Origin: Burkholderia sp. WP9
GTDB lineage: Bacteria; Pseudomonadota; Gammaproteobacteria; Burkholderiales; Burkholderiaceae
NCBI RefSeq assembly: GCF_900104795.1
Contig: NZ_FNTG01000002.1
Location: 806,001-870,000 of the forward strand
Direction of reading: 5' to 3'
DNA: 64,000 nt
Positions 42,083 through 51,618 of this stretch are shown piece by piece. The notes below the pieces were generated by a model. It was not told the origin of the DNA. It searched no databases and saw nothing but the letters and a program-made list of their open reading frames with translations. Position 1 is the stretch's first letter. Each line of letters starts with the position of its first letter. A program made the position numbers and the translations under genes.

Positions 42083-44680
42083 TCAGGCCGCCGCTTTCGT
42101 CGATTCGAGAAAGTCCTGCGCAAAGCGTTGCAGCACGCCGCCGGCCTCGTAGATGGAAACCTCTTCGGCCGTGTCGAGCCGGCACGTGACCGGCACGTCC
42201 ACACGCTCACCGTTCTTGCGATGAATCACCAGCGTGAGGTCCGCGCGCGGCTTGCGCTCGCCGATCACGTCGAAAGTTTCCGTGCCGTCGATACCGAGCG
42301 TAAGCCGGTTCACCCCAGGCTTGAATTCCAGCGGCAACACGCCCATGCCCACCAGATTCGTGCGGTGAATGCGCTCGAACCCTTCGGCGACGATCGCTTC
42401 CGTGCCGGCAAGACGCACGCCCTTTGCGGCCCAGTCGCGCGACGACCCCTGGCCATAATCGGCCCCGGCGATCACGATCAGCGGCTGCTTGCGCTCCATG
42501 TAGGTTTCGATCGCTTCCCACATGCGCGTGATCTTGCCCTCCGGCTCGATGCGCGCCAGCGAACCCGCCTTCACCTTACCGTCTTCGACCACCATCTCGT
42601 TCTTCAACGTGGGGTTCGCAAAGGTGGCGCGCTGTGCCGTCAAATGGTCGCCGCGGTGAGTCGCGTAGGAATTGAAGTCTTCTTCCGGCAGGCCCATCTT
42701 CGCCAGATACTCGCCCGAGGCGCTGTTCGGCAAAATCGCGTTGGAAGGCGACAGGTGGTCGGTCGTGATGTTGTCGCCCAGCACGGCGAGCGGGCGCATG
42801 CCCTTGAGCGTGCGCTCACCGGCAAGCGCGCCTTCCCAATACGGCGGACGGCGAATGTACGTGCTCATGGGGCGCCAGTCGTACAGCGGGCTGGCCTTCT
42901 CGCCCGTGTCGACCGTGACCGCGAACATCGGCTCGTACACCTTGCGGAATTGTTCCGGCTTCACGCTCGACGCCACGATCGCGTCGATCTCCGCATCCGA
43001 CGGCCAGATGTCCTTCAACGTGACGGGGTGGCCGTCGGCGTCGATGCCGAGCACGTCTTTCTCGATGTCGAAGCGGATCGTGCCCGCAATCGCATACGCC
43101 ACCACCAGCGGCGGCGACGCCAGGAAAGCCTGCTTCGCGTACGGGTGAATGCGGCCGTCGAAGTTGCGGTTGCCCGACAGCACGGCAGTCGCATACAGAT
43201 CGCGCTCGACGATTTCCTTCTGGATCGCCGGATCCAGCGCACCGGACATGCCGTTGCACGACGTGCACGCATACGCGACCACGCCGAAGCCGAGCTTCTC
43301 CAGATCGTGCAGCAGACCGGCTTCTTCCAGATACAGCGTGACCGCCTTCGAGCCAGGCGCGAGCGAGGTCTTCGCCCACGGCTTGCGCGTCAGTCCGCGC
43401 CTGTTCGCGTTCCGCGCCAGCAGGCCGGCGGCGATCATGTTGCGCGGATTGTTGGTGTTCGTGCAGCTCGTGATCGCGGCGATGATCACCGCGCCGTCCG
43501 GCATCAGGCCCGGTTCATTCTCCACCTTGCCGCTGATGCCGCGCGCCGCCAGTTCCGACACCGGCAGACGGCGGTGCGGGTTGGACGGACCGGCCAGCGT
43601 GCGCACCACGGTGGACAGATCGAACTTGAGCACGCGTTCGTATTCGGCATGCTTGAGGCTGTCCGCCCACAGGCCGGTTTCCTTCGCATACGTTTCCACC
43701 AGTTTGACGAGCGCGTCGTCGCGGCCGGTGAGCTTGAGATACTTGATGGTCTGTTCGTCGATATAGAACATCGCGGCCGTGGCGCCGAATTCCGGCGCCA
43801 TGTTGGCGATGGTCGCGCGATCGCCGAGCGTCAGGTTGGCCGTGCCTGCACCGTAGAATTCGAGGTACGCGCCGACCACTTTTTCCTTGCGCAGGAATTC
43901 GGTCAACGAGAGCACGATGTCGGTCGCGGTAATGCCTTCAGCCGGCTTGCCGGTCAGTTCCACGCCGACGATATCCGGCAGGCGCATATACGACGCGCGG
44001 CCGAGCATCACGCTTTCCGCTTCGAGTCCGCCCACGCCGACGGCGATCACGCCGAGCGCGTCCACCATCGGCGTATGGGAGTCGGTGCCGACCAGCGTAT
44101 CGGGGAATGCCACGCCGTCTTTCACCTGCACCACCGGGCTCATGCGCTCGAGGTTGATCTGATGCAGGATGCCGTTGCCCGGCGGAATCACGTCGACGTT
44201 CTTGAACGCGCGCTTGGTCCAGTTGATGAAGTCGAAGCGGTCTTCATTGCGGCGATCCTCGATCGCGCGATTCTTCGCGAACGCGTCCGGATCGAACCCG
44301 CCGCACTCGACGGCGAGCGAATGGTCGACCACGAGTTGGGTCGGCACCACCGGATTCACCATGGCAGGGTCGCCGCCTTGCGCGGCGATTGCATCGCGCA
44401 GACCAGCGAGATCGACCAGCGCGGTCTGGCCAAGAATGTCATGACAGACCACGCGTGCCGGGAACCACGGGAAATCCAGATCGCGCTTGCGTTCGATGAT
44501 CTGCTTGAGCGACGCGACGAGTGTGACGGGATCGCAGCGGCGCACGAGGTTCTCCGCCAGCACGCGCGACGTGTACGGCAGCTTGTCGTACGCGCCGGGC
44601 GCAATGGCGTCGATGGCGGCACGCGTGTCGAAGAAATCGAGCTGGGTGCCGGGAAGGCGTTTGCGGTTTGCGGTATTCAT
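42083..44680 (-). CDS. acnD: Fe/S-dependent 2-methylisocitrate dehydratase AcnD
   Basis: 865 residues, aconitase superfamily. The [4Fe-4S] Cys residues appear in ITSCTNTNNPRNM and YACTSCNGMSGAL. The swivel-domain signatures DNITTDHLSPSNAI and GADYGQGSSRDWAAKG are intact. AcnD dehydrates 2-methylcitrate to a 2-methylaconitate isomer and needs PrpF, encoded next. The length is normal. ATG 44680 lacks a clear ribosome site, and a terminator separates the gene from prpC upstream, so it may have its own promoter within 44681-44842. Confidence 0.95.
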   Translation of the reverse strand: MNTANRKRLPGTQLDFFDTRAAIDAIAPGAYDKLPYTSRVLAENLVRRCDPVTLVASLKQIIERKRDLDFPWFPARVVCHDILGQTALVDLAGLRDAIAAQGGDPAMVNPVVPTQLVVDHSLAVECGGFDPDAFAKNRAIEDRRNEDRFDFINWTKRAFKNVDVIPPGNGILHQINLERMSPVVQVKDGVAFPDTLVGTDSHTPMVDALGVIAVGVGGLEAESVMLGRASYMRLPDIVGVELTGKPAEGITATDIVLSLTEFLRKEKVVGAYLEFYGAGTANLTLGDRATIANMAPEFGATAAMFYIDEQTIKYLKLTGRDDALVKLVETYAKETGLWADSLKHAEYERVLKFDLSTVVRTLAGPSNPHRRLPVSELAARGISGKVENEPGLMPDGAVIIAAITSCTNTNNPRNMIAAGLLARNANRRGLTRKPWAKTSLAPGSKAVTLYLEEAGLLHDLEKLGFGVVAYACTSCNGMSGALDPAIQKEIVERDLYATAVLSGNRNFDGRIHPYAKQAFLASPPLVVAYAIAGTIRFDIEKDVLGIDADGHPVTLKDIWPSDAEIDAIVASSVKPEQFRKVYEPMFAVTVDTGEKASPLYDWRPMSTYIRRPPYWEGALAGERTLKGMRPLAVLGDNITTDHLSPSNAILPNSASGEYLAKMGLPEEDFNSYATHRGDHLTAQRATFANPTLKNEMVVEDGKVKAGSLARIEPEGKITRMWEAIETYMERKQPLIVIAGADYGQGSSRDWAAKGVRLAGTEAIVAEGFERIHRTNLVGMGVLPLEFKPGVNRLTLGIDGTETFDVIGERKPRADLTLVIHRKNGERVDVPVTCRLDTAEEVSIYEAGGVLQRFAQDFLESTKAAA

Positions 44681-44842
44681 GGCGTAGGGGACAAAACAGT
44701 AATGATCCGGGAACGATGGCGGCGGCCGATCACAGTCAGCTGCCCCTCTTTTAGCGCTTCCCTGGCGGGCCAGTCAGGTACGGGTAGTTTAGCTCGCGGC
44801 AGCGCGCGGGCCGGGTTTGCCGGCACTCACGCGAATACGCCG

Positions 44843-44882
44843 CAAAAAACAGCCTTGGCTCGGGGTTCCAGCGAGCCAAGGC
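44843..44882 (-). terminator. terminator between prpC and acnD
   Basis: Perfect 11-bp stem (44852-44862 with 44872-44882) with a 9-base loop, followed on the minus strand by TGTTTTTTGCGG. It lies 109 bp after the prpC stop. The rest of 44681-44990 shows no gene. Confidence 0.85.
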
Positions 44883-44990
44883 CCAATTTCATTGCGCCGC
44901 GCTCTCGAGACGCAATGAAGGTCGAACACTTGCATCGGCGTGTCGACGCTCTTCAACAATCGACAACGCTCGCAAGGTCTTCAGCCACGC

Positions 44991-46160
44991 TCAAACACGT
45001 TTCGCGAGCGGCACGAACGGCAGGTCATCGGGTCCCGTGTAATTTGCGCTCGGACGAATGATCTTGTTGTCGATGCGCTGCTCGATGATGTGCGCGCTCC
45101 AGCCGGCCGTGCGCGCGATCACGAAGAGCGGCGTGAACATCGCCGTCGGCACGCCCATCATGTGATACGAGACCGCGCTGAACCAGTCCAGATTCGGGAA
45201 CATCTTCTTCGCCTCCCACATCACCGACTCGAGCCGCTCGGCGATGCTGAACAGCTTGGTGTTGCCGGCTTCCTTCGAGAGCTTCTTCGCGACTTCCTTG
45301 ATGACCTTGTTGCGCGGGTCCGAAATCGTGTACACCGGGTGGCCGAAACCGATCACCACTTCCTTGTTCTCGACGCGGCGGCGGATGTCCGCTTCGGCTT
45401 CGTCCGGCGTCTGGTAGCGCGACTGGATCTCGAACGCGACTTCATTGGCGCCGCCGTGCTTCGGCCCGCGCAGCGCGCCGATCGCGCCGGTGATCGCCGA
45501 ATAGATGTCCGATCCCGTGCCCGCGATCACGCGGCCCGTGAAGGTCGATGCGTTGAATTCATGCTCGGCGTACAGGTTCAGCGACACGTGCATTGCGTCG
45601 ACCCACGCCTTCGACGGCTCCACGCCGTGCAGCAGATGCAGGAAGTGGCCGCCGATCGAGTCGTCGTCGGTTTCCACTTCGATGCGCTTGCCGTTGTGCG
45701 AGTAGTGATACCAGTAGAGCAGCATCGAACCGAGCGAGGCCATCAGCTTGTCGGCGATGTCGCGCGCGCCCGGCAGGTTGTGATCGTCTTTCTCCGGCAA
45801 CACGGTGCCCAGCACCGACACGCCGGTGCGCATCACGTCCATCGGGTGTGCTGCGGCCGGGATCCATTCGAGCGCGGCCTTGACGTTCGCGGGCAGGCCG
45901 CGCAGCGCCTTCAGCCTGGTCTTGTACGCGGTGAGTTCGGCCTGGGTCGGCAGCTTTTCGTGGACCAGCAGGTACGCGATCTCTTCGAACTCGCAGGCGC
46001 CCGCGATATCGAGAATGTCGTAGCCGCGGTAGTGCAGGTCGTTGCCGGTCTTGCCGACCGTGCAGAGGGCGGTATTGCCTGCCGTCACGCCGGACAGGGC
46101 GACGGATTTCTTCGGTTTGAACGCGCCTGTGTTCGGCGTACTGTTATCTGCTTCGCTCAT
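44991..46160 (-). CDS. prpC: 2-methylcitrate synthase
   Basis: 389 residues from ATG 46160 (GGAGA seven bases upstream). Citrate synthase fold with the 2-methylcitrate synthase start [20 protein letters not shown] and [10 protein letters not shown]. The catalytic His and Asp regions are [27 protein letters not shown] and [13 protein letters not shown]. It condenses propionyl-CoA with oxaloacetate. It is first behind the sigma-54 promoter; prpB, often encoded between prpR and prpC, is not present. Confidence 0.95.
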   Translation of the reverse strand: MSEADNSTPNTGAFKPKKSVALSGVTAGNTALCTVGKTGNDLHYRGYDILDIAGACEFEEIAYLLVHEKLPTQAELTAYKTRLKALRGLPANVKAALEWIPAAAHPMDVMRTGVSVLGTVLPEKDDHNLPGARDIADKLMASLGSMLLYWYHYSHNGKRIEVETDDDSIGGHFLHLLHGVEPSKAWVDAMHVSLNLYAEHEFNASTFTGRVIAGTGSDIYSAITGAIGALRGPKHGGANEVAFEIQSRYQTPDEAEADIRRRVENKEVVIGFGHPVYTISDPRNKVIKEVAKKLSKEAGNTKLFSIAERLESVMWEAKKMFPNLDWFSAVSYHMMGVPTAMFTPLFVIARTAGWSAHIIEQRIDNKIIRPSANYTGPDDLPFVPLAKRV

Positions 46161-46208
46161 GACTTCGTCTCCAGATGCATGGGGAATATGTTGGACCGCA
46201 TCCCAAAA

Positions 46209-46224
46209 CGCAAAGAACGGGCCA
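46209..46224 (-). promoter_or_regulatory. sigma-54 promoter of prpC
   Basis: Minus strand TGGCCCG-TTCT-TTGCG, matching the -24/-12 consensus TGGCACG-N4-TTGC with correct spacing, about 50 bp before the prpC start. This agrees with PrpR being a sigma-54 activator. Confidence 0.8.
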
Positions 46225-46291
46225 GCCACGCGCACGCGCGCTAAGTACCTGATTTAAAAAAGGACTGCCGTCCGCGCCCGCCTCGATCCGA

Positions 46292-46325
46292 TTTCAGAAA
46301 TGAAACGTGGATTTCAGATTGGAAA
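46292..46325. promoter_or_regulatory. two tandem PrpR-type activator sites
   Basis: TTTCA-GAAA-TGAAA (46292-46305) and TTTCA-GATT-GGAAA (46312-46325), 20 bp apart (two helical turns). They are roughly 70-115 bp upstream of the sigma-54 promoter, the usual distance for enhancer sites, and directly before prpR, so they may also autoregulate it. Confidence 0.7.
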
Positions 46326-46343
46326 TGGATGCGCGCATAATGG

Positions 46344-48347
46344 GTGGACTTTCCCAGCACCGCCGTGAGCCGCCCCGCCTTGAGCACACCTCTTTTCGAA
46401 CCCGCCCAGCGCCCCCGCATCTGGGCGCTCAGCATTAGCCGCTTGCGCGATCTGTTTTTCGATATCGCCGGCGAATACGTGGAGCGCGCGGACCTGCGCA
46501 TCGTCTCGCACGGTTTCGAAGACGCCGTGCGCGAAGTCGAGGCCGCGGGCGCGGGTCGTCCGGATGTCGTGATTGCCGGCGGCTCGAACGGCGCGTATCT
46601 GAAGACGCGCGTATCGGTGCCGGTCGTGCTGATCGGTCCGACCGGTTTCGACGTGATGCACGCGCTCGCGCGCGCACGCCGCGACGGCGCGAAGGTCGCG
46701 CTCGTCACGCACGGCGACACACCCGACGAAGTGCGGCGTTTCACGGCCGCTTTCGCACTCGACATCACGTTCGCTTCCTATCAATCGGCGCAGGACGCGG
46801 AAAGCCTCGTGCTCGATCTGCGCGATCGCGGCATCGAGGTGGTGGTCGGCCCCGGACTCGTCACGGATCTCGCCGCGAATGCCGGCATGGGCGCGGTGTT
46901 TCTCTACTCGCGCGCTTCCGTGCGCGCGGCCTTCGACACCGCGCTCGAAGTCGCCCAGGCCACGCGCCGCGAAACGGTTCGACGTCAGCGGCTCGACAAT
47001 CTGTTGCAGCATCTGCGCGACGGCGTCGTCGCGCTCGACGCGCAAGGCCGCGTCGAAGCGATGAACCAGCGCCTCGCGAGCGTGCTCGGCCTCGACGCGG
47101 CACACGCCGTGGGCCGCGTGCTGCTCGAACTCGCGCCCGATCTCGCGGGCAGTCTGCCGGACGCGGACGGCGACGGGTTCTGCACGGTGCGCGGCGTGAG
47201 CTATGTCGTGCATCGCGGGCCGCTGGCGAGCAGCGGTTCGGCCGCGGGCACCGTACTGACGTTTCAGGAATCGCGCGCGGTCGAACGGCTCGACCGGACG
47301 CTGCGCTCGCGCCAGCGCGTGCAGCAGTTCAGCGCGCGTTACCGGCTCGACGATATCGTCGGCGCGTCCGAATCGATGGAACGGGTGCGTACGCTCGTCA
47401 AGCGCTATGCGCGCTCGGACGCCACCGTATTGATTCTCGGCGAAAGCGGCACGGGTAAGGAGATGGTCGCGCAGAGCATGCATCAGTTGAGCGCGCGGCG
47501 CGACTTCGCGTTCGTCGCGATCAATTGCGGCGCGTTTCCCGAGGCGCTGCTGGAAAGCGAGTTGTTCGGCTACGAAGAAGGCGCATTCACCGGCGCGCGC
47601 AAGGGCGGCAAGGCGGGGCTGATCGAAGTGGCGCACCGCGGCACGCTGTTTCTGGATGAAATCGGCGAGATGCCGCTGTCGCTGCAAAGCCGGCTGTTGC
47701 GCGTGCTCCAGGAACGTGAAGTCGTGCGGCTCGGCTCGACGGAGCCGACGCGGGTCGATATTCGCGTGGTCGCGGCGACGCATCGCGGCTTGACCGAGGG
47801 CATCGAAGCGGGCAGCTTTCGGGCCGACCTGTACTACCGCCTCAACATTCTCAGCATCGCATTGCCGCCGCTGCGCGAGCGGCCGACCGACCTGCTGCCG
47901 CTCGCCGCCCAACTGCTGCTGCAAGCCGTGGCGCGTGAACCGCGGCTCGCGGCGCGTGTGCCGGACGCGGCTGCCGCCGAACGCGTGCTCGCCCCACTCG
48001 ACGAGCCGCTCAAGCGTTACGCGTGGCCCGGCAACGTGCGCGAACTGCAGAACGTGATTGAACGGATCGCCGTGGAACTCGCCGACGCGGTCCCTGAAGA
48101 CACCAACGCAGACGCCACCGAATCCGCTTTCACCCGCGACATGTTGCGCACGCTCGCGCCGGAAATCGCCGAGCCTCACGCGCGCACGAGGAAAGCCGCG
48201 CTATCGCTACGCGAACGCAGCCGTCACGTGGAAGCCGACGAAATCCGCGCCGCGCTCGCCGCGCACGAAGGCGATCGCGACGCCGTCTGCGAGGCGCTCG
48301 GCATCAGCAAGACGACGTTATGGCGGAAGCTGAACGCGGCGCAGTAG
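46344..48347 (+). CDS. prpR: sigma-54-dependent propionate regulator PrpR
   Basis: 667 residues. PrpR N-terminal sensor domain (about 25-205, with RLRDLFFDIAGEY and GLVTDLAANAGMGAVFLYS), a PAS-like segment (about 215-310), AAA+ domain with Walker A GESGTGKE and the sigma-54 contact loop GAFTGA, and a Fis-type helix-turn-helix at the end (DAVCEALGISKTTLWRKL). It responds to 2-methylcitrate in relatives. GTG 46344 fits the family start. Its 3' end overlaps the convergent AraC gene by 44 bp. Confidence 0.93.
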   Translation: MDFPSTAVSRPALSTPLFEPAQRPRIWALSISRLRDLFFDIAGEYVERADLRIVSHGFEDAVREVEAAGAGRPDVVIAGGSNGAYLKTRVSVPVVLIGPTGFDVMHALARARRDGAKVALVTHGDTPDEVRRFTAAFALDITFASYQSAQDAESLVLDLRDRGIEVVVGPGLVTDLAANAGMGAVFLYSRASVRAAFDTALEVAQATRRETVRRQRLDNLLQHLRDGVVALDAQGRVEAMNQRLASVLGLDAAHAVGRVLLELAPDLAGSLPDADGDGFCTVRGVSYVVHRGPLASSGSAAGTVLTFQESRAVERLDRTLRSRQRVQQFSARYRLDDIVGASESMERVRTLVKRYARSDATVLILGESGTGKEMVAQSMHQLSARRDFAFVAINCGAFPEALLESELFGYEEGAFTGARKGGKAGLIEVAHRGTLFLDEIGEMPLSLQSRLLRVLQEREVVRLGSTEPTRVDIRVVAATHRGLTEGIEAGSFRADLYYRLNILSIALPPLRERPTDLLPLAAQLLLQAVAREPRLAARVPDAAAAERVLAPLDEPLKRYAWPGNVRELQNVIERIAVELADAVPEDTNADATESAFTRDMLRTLAPEIAEPHARTRKAALSLRERSRHVEADEIRAALAAHEGDRDAVCEALGISKTTLWRKLNAAQ

Positions 48348-48762
48348 GCGTGGCGCCGGCGTTGCCCACGCCGCCATGCCGCGCCGGCCGCACGGCGCTA
48401 ATCGCCGCAGTGCCGGCGCTCGTGATCGCGTTGCTGCCGGCAGCGGCGCGCGCGATGAACATGCTGGGCGTCATGCCGCAGCATCGCTTGAAATGGCGGC
48501 CGAAATGGCTTTGGTCGAAGAAGCCGACTTCCGTGGCGACGACCGATCCCGGCACGCCTTCGAGCAACAGCGTCTGCGCGCGTTGAATCCGCAGGCCGCA
48601 CAGATAGCGGTATGGCGACGATCCATATTGCTGCCGGAACACCGTGGCAAAGCGCGACACGCTGAGCGCGGAGAGCGCGGCGAGTTGGGCGAGCGTCACC
48701 GGTTCGTCGAAATGGGCTTCGATGAACGCGCGGGCCGCGTTGAGGCTGATGGACTGTTTCAT
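48304..48762 (-). CDS. short AraC-type regulator (DNA-binding part only)
   Basis: 152 residues from ATG 48762, which overlaps the stop of the oxidase gene upstream by 4 bp (ATGA). The AraC helix-turn-helix pair fills residues about 5-110 (EPVTLAQLAALSALSVSRFATVF, ATEVGFFDQSHFGRHFKR). A low-complexity tail follows; no sensor domain is present. Being the last gene of the catabolic operon and coupled to it, it is a likely operon regulator. It overlaps the end of prpR by 44 bp on the other strand. Confidence 0.8.
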   Translation of the reverse strand: MKQSISLNAARAFIEAHFDEPVTLAQLAALSALSVSRFATVFRQQYGSSPYRYLCGLRIQRAQTLLLEGVPGSVVATEVGFFDQSHFGRHFKRCCGMTPSMFIARAAAGSNAITSAGTAAISAVRPARHGGVGNAGATPTAPRSASAITSSC

Positions 48763-49928
48763 GACGTCACGATAGTCGAGCGGGCCGCCGGTTGTTTCGC
48801 GAAACGCCGAATGGAAAACGGGTCGAGAGGAATCGCCGTGCTGCCCGTATCGATCAGTTCCGCGAGCGTCTCGCCGACGCCCGGACCGATCTGAAAGCCC
48901 GAGCCGCTGAAGCCGAACGCGTAGTAAAGGCCGTCGACCTGGCTGCTCCGACCGATCACCGGCTCGCTGTCGGGCAGATAGCTTTCCACGCCGCTCCAGA
49001 CACGAATCACATGCAGCGGCGCCAACGCGGGCACGAGCCGGCGCATCTGCGCCAGTTGCCGCACGGTGTTGATGGGCAACACGGAGGCGCGGCGCGTCAC
49101 GGCGTCGGCCGGACCAGCAGGACCGCCGCCGACGATGATGTTGCCGCGCGGAATCTGGCGGAAGTAGATGCTCTCTTCCTTGATCGACGTGAACACGCCC
49201 ATCGACGATTTGAATACGTACGGCACCGGCTCGGTCACGCACATTTGCGGCCCCCGCGCGGTCAGCGGCACGGATTCGCCGAACTGTTCGGTCAGGCGGC
49301 TCGCCCACGCGCCGGCGCAGATCACGAGCTGCGCTGCCCAGTAGACGTCGCCACGCGCGCTTTCCACGCGAAACCGGCCACCATCCTTTTCCACGCGAAC
49401 GATCTCCGTGTCCTCGATCACCTGTGCGCCGAGCCGCACAGCCGCGCGACCGAACGCGGGCGCGGCGAGGCGCGGATTGGCGTGGCCGTCGAGCGGCGAG
49501 ATCGAGGCCGCCAGCACTTCGCGGCCGAGAAACGGAAAGCGCCTGAACATGGCGTCGCCATGCAGCACTTCGAGTTCGAGTCCGTAGGCGCGCGCGTCGA
49601 TCGCATACTGATCGAAATTTTCGACATCCTTCTGGTGGTAGCACACGCGCGTGTGGCCCGAAGGCAGAAACTCGATGTCCTCGCCGAGCAGTTCCGCCGA
49701 GCGTTGCCACGTGCGCAGCGCGCGGTTGGCCATGGCCAGTTGCGGCAGCGCGCGGCCCTGCCGGCGAATGCCGCCGAAGTTCACGCCGCTTGCCTGCTGG
49801 CCGGTGAGTCCGCGTTCGAGCAGAATCACCGAGCGATTGCGCTGACGCAGGAAGAACGCCGTCGTCGTCCCCATGATGCCGCCGCCGATCACGATCACAT
49901 CGGCTTCGTTGCGAGTCGTCGCGCTCAT
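48759..49928 (-). CDS. FAD-dependent oxidase subunit, DAO family (HcnC-like)
   Basis: 389 residues from ATG 49928. The Rossmann FAD motif VIVIGGGIMGTTTAFFLRQR sits at the start, RGLTGQQASGVNFGGIRRQGR contacts the flavin, and GFSGSGFQIGPGVGETLAELI closes the DAO fold. With the two preceding genes it forms an HcnABC/opine-oxidase or D-hydroxyproline-dehydrogenase-like heterotrimer that oxidises a C-N bond. Both ends overlap neighbours by 4 bp, so the whole set is translationally coupled. Confidence 0.88.
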   Translation of the reverse strand: MSATTRNEADVIVIGGGIMGTTTAFFLRQRNRSVILLERGLTGQQASGVNFGGIRRQGRALPQLAMANRALRTWQRSAELLGEDIEFLPSGHTRVCYHQKDVENFDQYAIDARAYGLELEVLHGDAMFRRFPFLGREVLAASISPLDGHANPRLAAPAFGRAAVRLGAQVIEDTEIVRVEKDGGRFRVESARGDVYWAAQLVICAGAWASRLTEQFGESVPLTARGPQMCVTEPVPYVFKSSMGVFTSIKEESIYFRQIPRGNIIVGGGPAGPADAVTRRASVLPINTVRQLAQMRRLVPALAPLHVIRVWSGVESYLPDSEPVIGRSSQVDGLYYAFGFSGSGFQIGPGVGETLAELIDTGSTAIPLDPFSIRRFAKQPAARSTIVTS

Positions 49929-51319
49929 TGGCTCACCTCGCTGCTCGTTTCGTCGATCGCCTCTTCGGTCAGCGCCACGGGCAGCGGTTTGACCGGCGCC
50001 TGACCGCGCAGCCGTCCCACTGACGACAGCGGCACGCACGCCGCCGCCGCGATGATCTCCGCGCCGGCGTGGCCGCAATAACGCCCCTGGCAACGGCCCA
50101 TGCCGACGCGCGAAAACGCCTTCGCGCGATTGGCTTCCTTCGCGCCGCTCGCGCGGACCACGCGGCGCAATTCGCCCGCGGTAATCGCTTCGCATCGGCA
50201 GACGATCGTCTCGTCCGGCAGCGACGCGGCGAACTTCGCCGGCCACGGGAAAGCTTCGCGCAAGCCCGCGGCAAACCGCGTGAAGCGCGCGAGTTCGGCG
50301 CGCAAGCGCTCCACGCCGTTGACCGGCATGCCGTGATCCTGCATCGCCGCGAGCGCCGCGAGACGGCCCGAGCGTTCCGCCGCGTCGGCACCGCGCACTC
50401 TCGCGCCGTCGCCCGCCAGGTAGACGCCCTTGATGCTGCTGCGGCCGTCGGCATCGATTTGCGGCAGCCACTGCTGGGCGTTGTCGTCGAACACGAAGCG
50501 GCAACCCGCGAGGTCCGCGAGTTGCGTCTCGGGGCGCAGGTGGTAGCCGAGCGCAACCGCATCGCATGCCAGTTCGAGGCGCTTGCCATTGGGTAGCGCG
50601 ACCTCGACAGCGCTCACGCCATCTTGCGGCGTGCCTTTGATTTCGAGCGGCTGCACGCCGCGATGAACCGGCACGCGCGCGTCGGCGATCACGCGCGTCA
50701 ACGCAATGCCTTTTCTGAGCGCGGCGGGAATCGCCAGCAGACGCGGCAACGCGGCCACGCGCTGCATGAACGTCGAAGTATCGAGCACCGCCGCCACCTG
50801 CGCGCCCGCCTTCACGTACTGCGCGGCCACGAGGTACAGCAGCGGCCCGCTGCCCATCATCACGATGCGCGAGCCGATCGCGCAGCCTTGCGACTTCAGC
50901 GCGACCTGCGCGCCGCCGAGGCTATAAGTGCCTGCATGATGCCAGCCCTTGACGGGCATCAGCCGGTCCGTCGCGCCGCTGCAGACGATCAGCGCATCGA
51001 ATACGAGCGTGCGGTAACGCGTGCCGCTCACCAGATGCACGGTGTTCGACGAGATATTCCAGACCAGCGTTTCCGGCAGATAGTCGATCCTGCTTTTCAG
51101 CGTATCGAAGCTCTGATGCAGCGACGCGGCACGCGCGGCCTCCGTGCCATAGAGCGTGTCATAGCTGCGCGAAAAGCCTTCCGGCTGACGCCGATAAATC
51201 TGTCCGCCGTCGCGCCGCGATTCGTCGATAACGACAGGCCGCAGGCCCGCTTCGACTAGCGCCTGCGCCGCGCGCACACCCGCCGGCCCGGCCCCGATGA
51301 TCACTACACGCGGGGCCAT
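49925..51319 (-). CDS. FAD/NAD(P)-binding subunit (HcnB-like) with [2Fe-2S] domain
   Basis: 464 residues from ATG 51319 (GGGGAGGGTGT upstream). N-terminal VVIIGAGPAGVRAAQALVEAG binds FAD, and a second Rossmann segment (RIVMMGSGPLLYLVAAQYV) follows. The C-terminal part has CRCEAITAGELRRVVR and CQGRYCG, four Cys as in BFD-type [2Fe-2S] modules of HcnB and opine oxidase subunits. It would pass electrons from the catalytic subunit. Its start overlaps the small ferredoxin-like gene by 16 bp. Confidence 0.88.
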   Translation of the reverse strand: MAPRVVIIGAGPAGVRAAQALVEAGLRPVVIDESRRDGGQIYRRQPEGFSRSYDTLYGTEAARAASLHQSFDTLKSRIDYLPETLVWNISSNTVHLVSGTRYRTLVFDALIVCSGATDRLMPVKGWHHAGTYSLGGAQVALKSQGCAIGSRIVMMGSGPLLYLVAAQYVKAGAQVAAVLDTSTFMQRVAALPRLLAIPAALRKGIALTRVIADARVPVHRGVQPLEIKGTPQDGVSAVEVALPNGKRLELACDAVALGYHLRPETQLADLAGCRFVFDDNAQQWLPQIDADGRSSIKGVYLAGDGARVRGADAAERSGRLAALAAMQDHGMPVNGVERLRAELARFTRFAAGLREAFPWPAKFAASLPDETIVCRCEAITAGELRRVVRASGAKEANRAKAFSRVGMGRCQGRYCGHAGAEIIAAAACVPLSSVGRLRGQAPVKPLPVALTEEAIDETSSEVSQ

Positions 51320-51618
51320 ACACCCTCCCCGGCATCCGCGAGTTTCGTGACGATCGACATGCCGGGTGTGGCCGGCGTGCTGCAAGCCCTCACGCGCTCG
51401 CCTTGCGCGGTCCACACCCAGCAGTCCTGGCAGGCGCCCATCAGGCAGAAGCCCGCGCGCCGGCCGTCGCCGAATTCGGAATCGCGCAACGTGCGCGTGC
51501 CGGTGAGCAATGCGACCATCAGCGTGTCGCCTTCGGCGGCTTCGCGCACCACGCCGTCCACGGTAATCGGAAACGTCTTGCGGCCGGCTTCCGCGACGCG
51601 CACAAATCGTCCGCTCAT
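51304..51618 (-). CDS. (2Fe-2S)-binding subunit (HcnA-like)
   Basis: 104 residues from ATG 51618, which overlaps the ABC ATPase stop by 4 bp. A plant-type ferredoxin fold: PITVDGVVREAAEGDTLMVAL, then GFCLMGACQDCWVW (Cys-x4-Cys-x2-Cys) and a final Cys in VRACST. It forms the gamma subunit of HcnABC-like dehydrogenases. Confidence 0.88.
   Translation of the reverse strand: MSGRFVRVAEAGRKTFPITVDGVVREAAEGDTLMVALLTGTRTLRDSEFGDGRRAGFCLMGACQDCWVWTAQGERVRACSTPATPGMSIVTKLADAGEGVWPRV

Noticed and set aside
42128..45061. 977-codon plus-strand frame across acnD
   Set aside because: Antisense shadow of acnD with biased composition and no recognisable domain.
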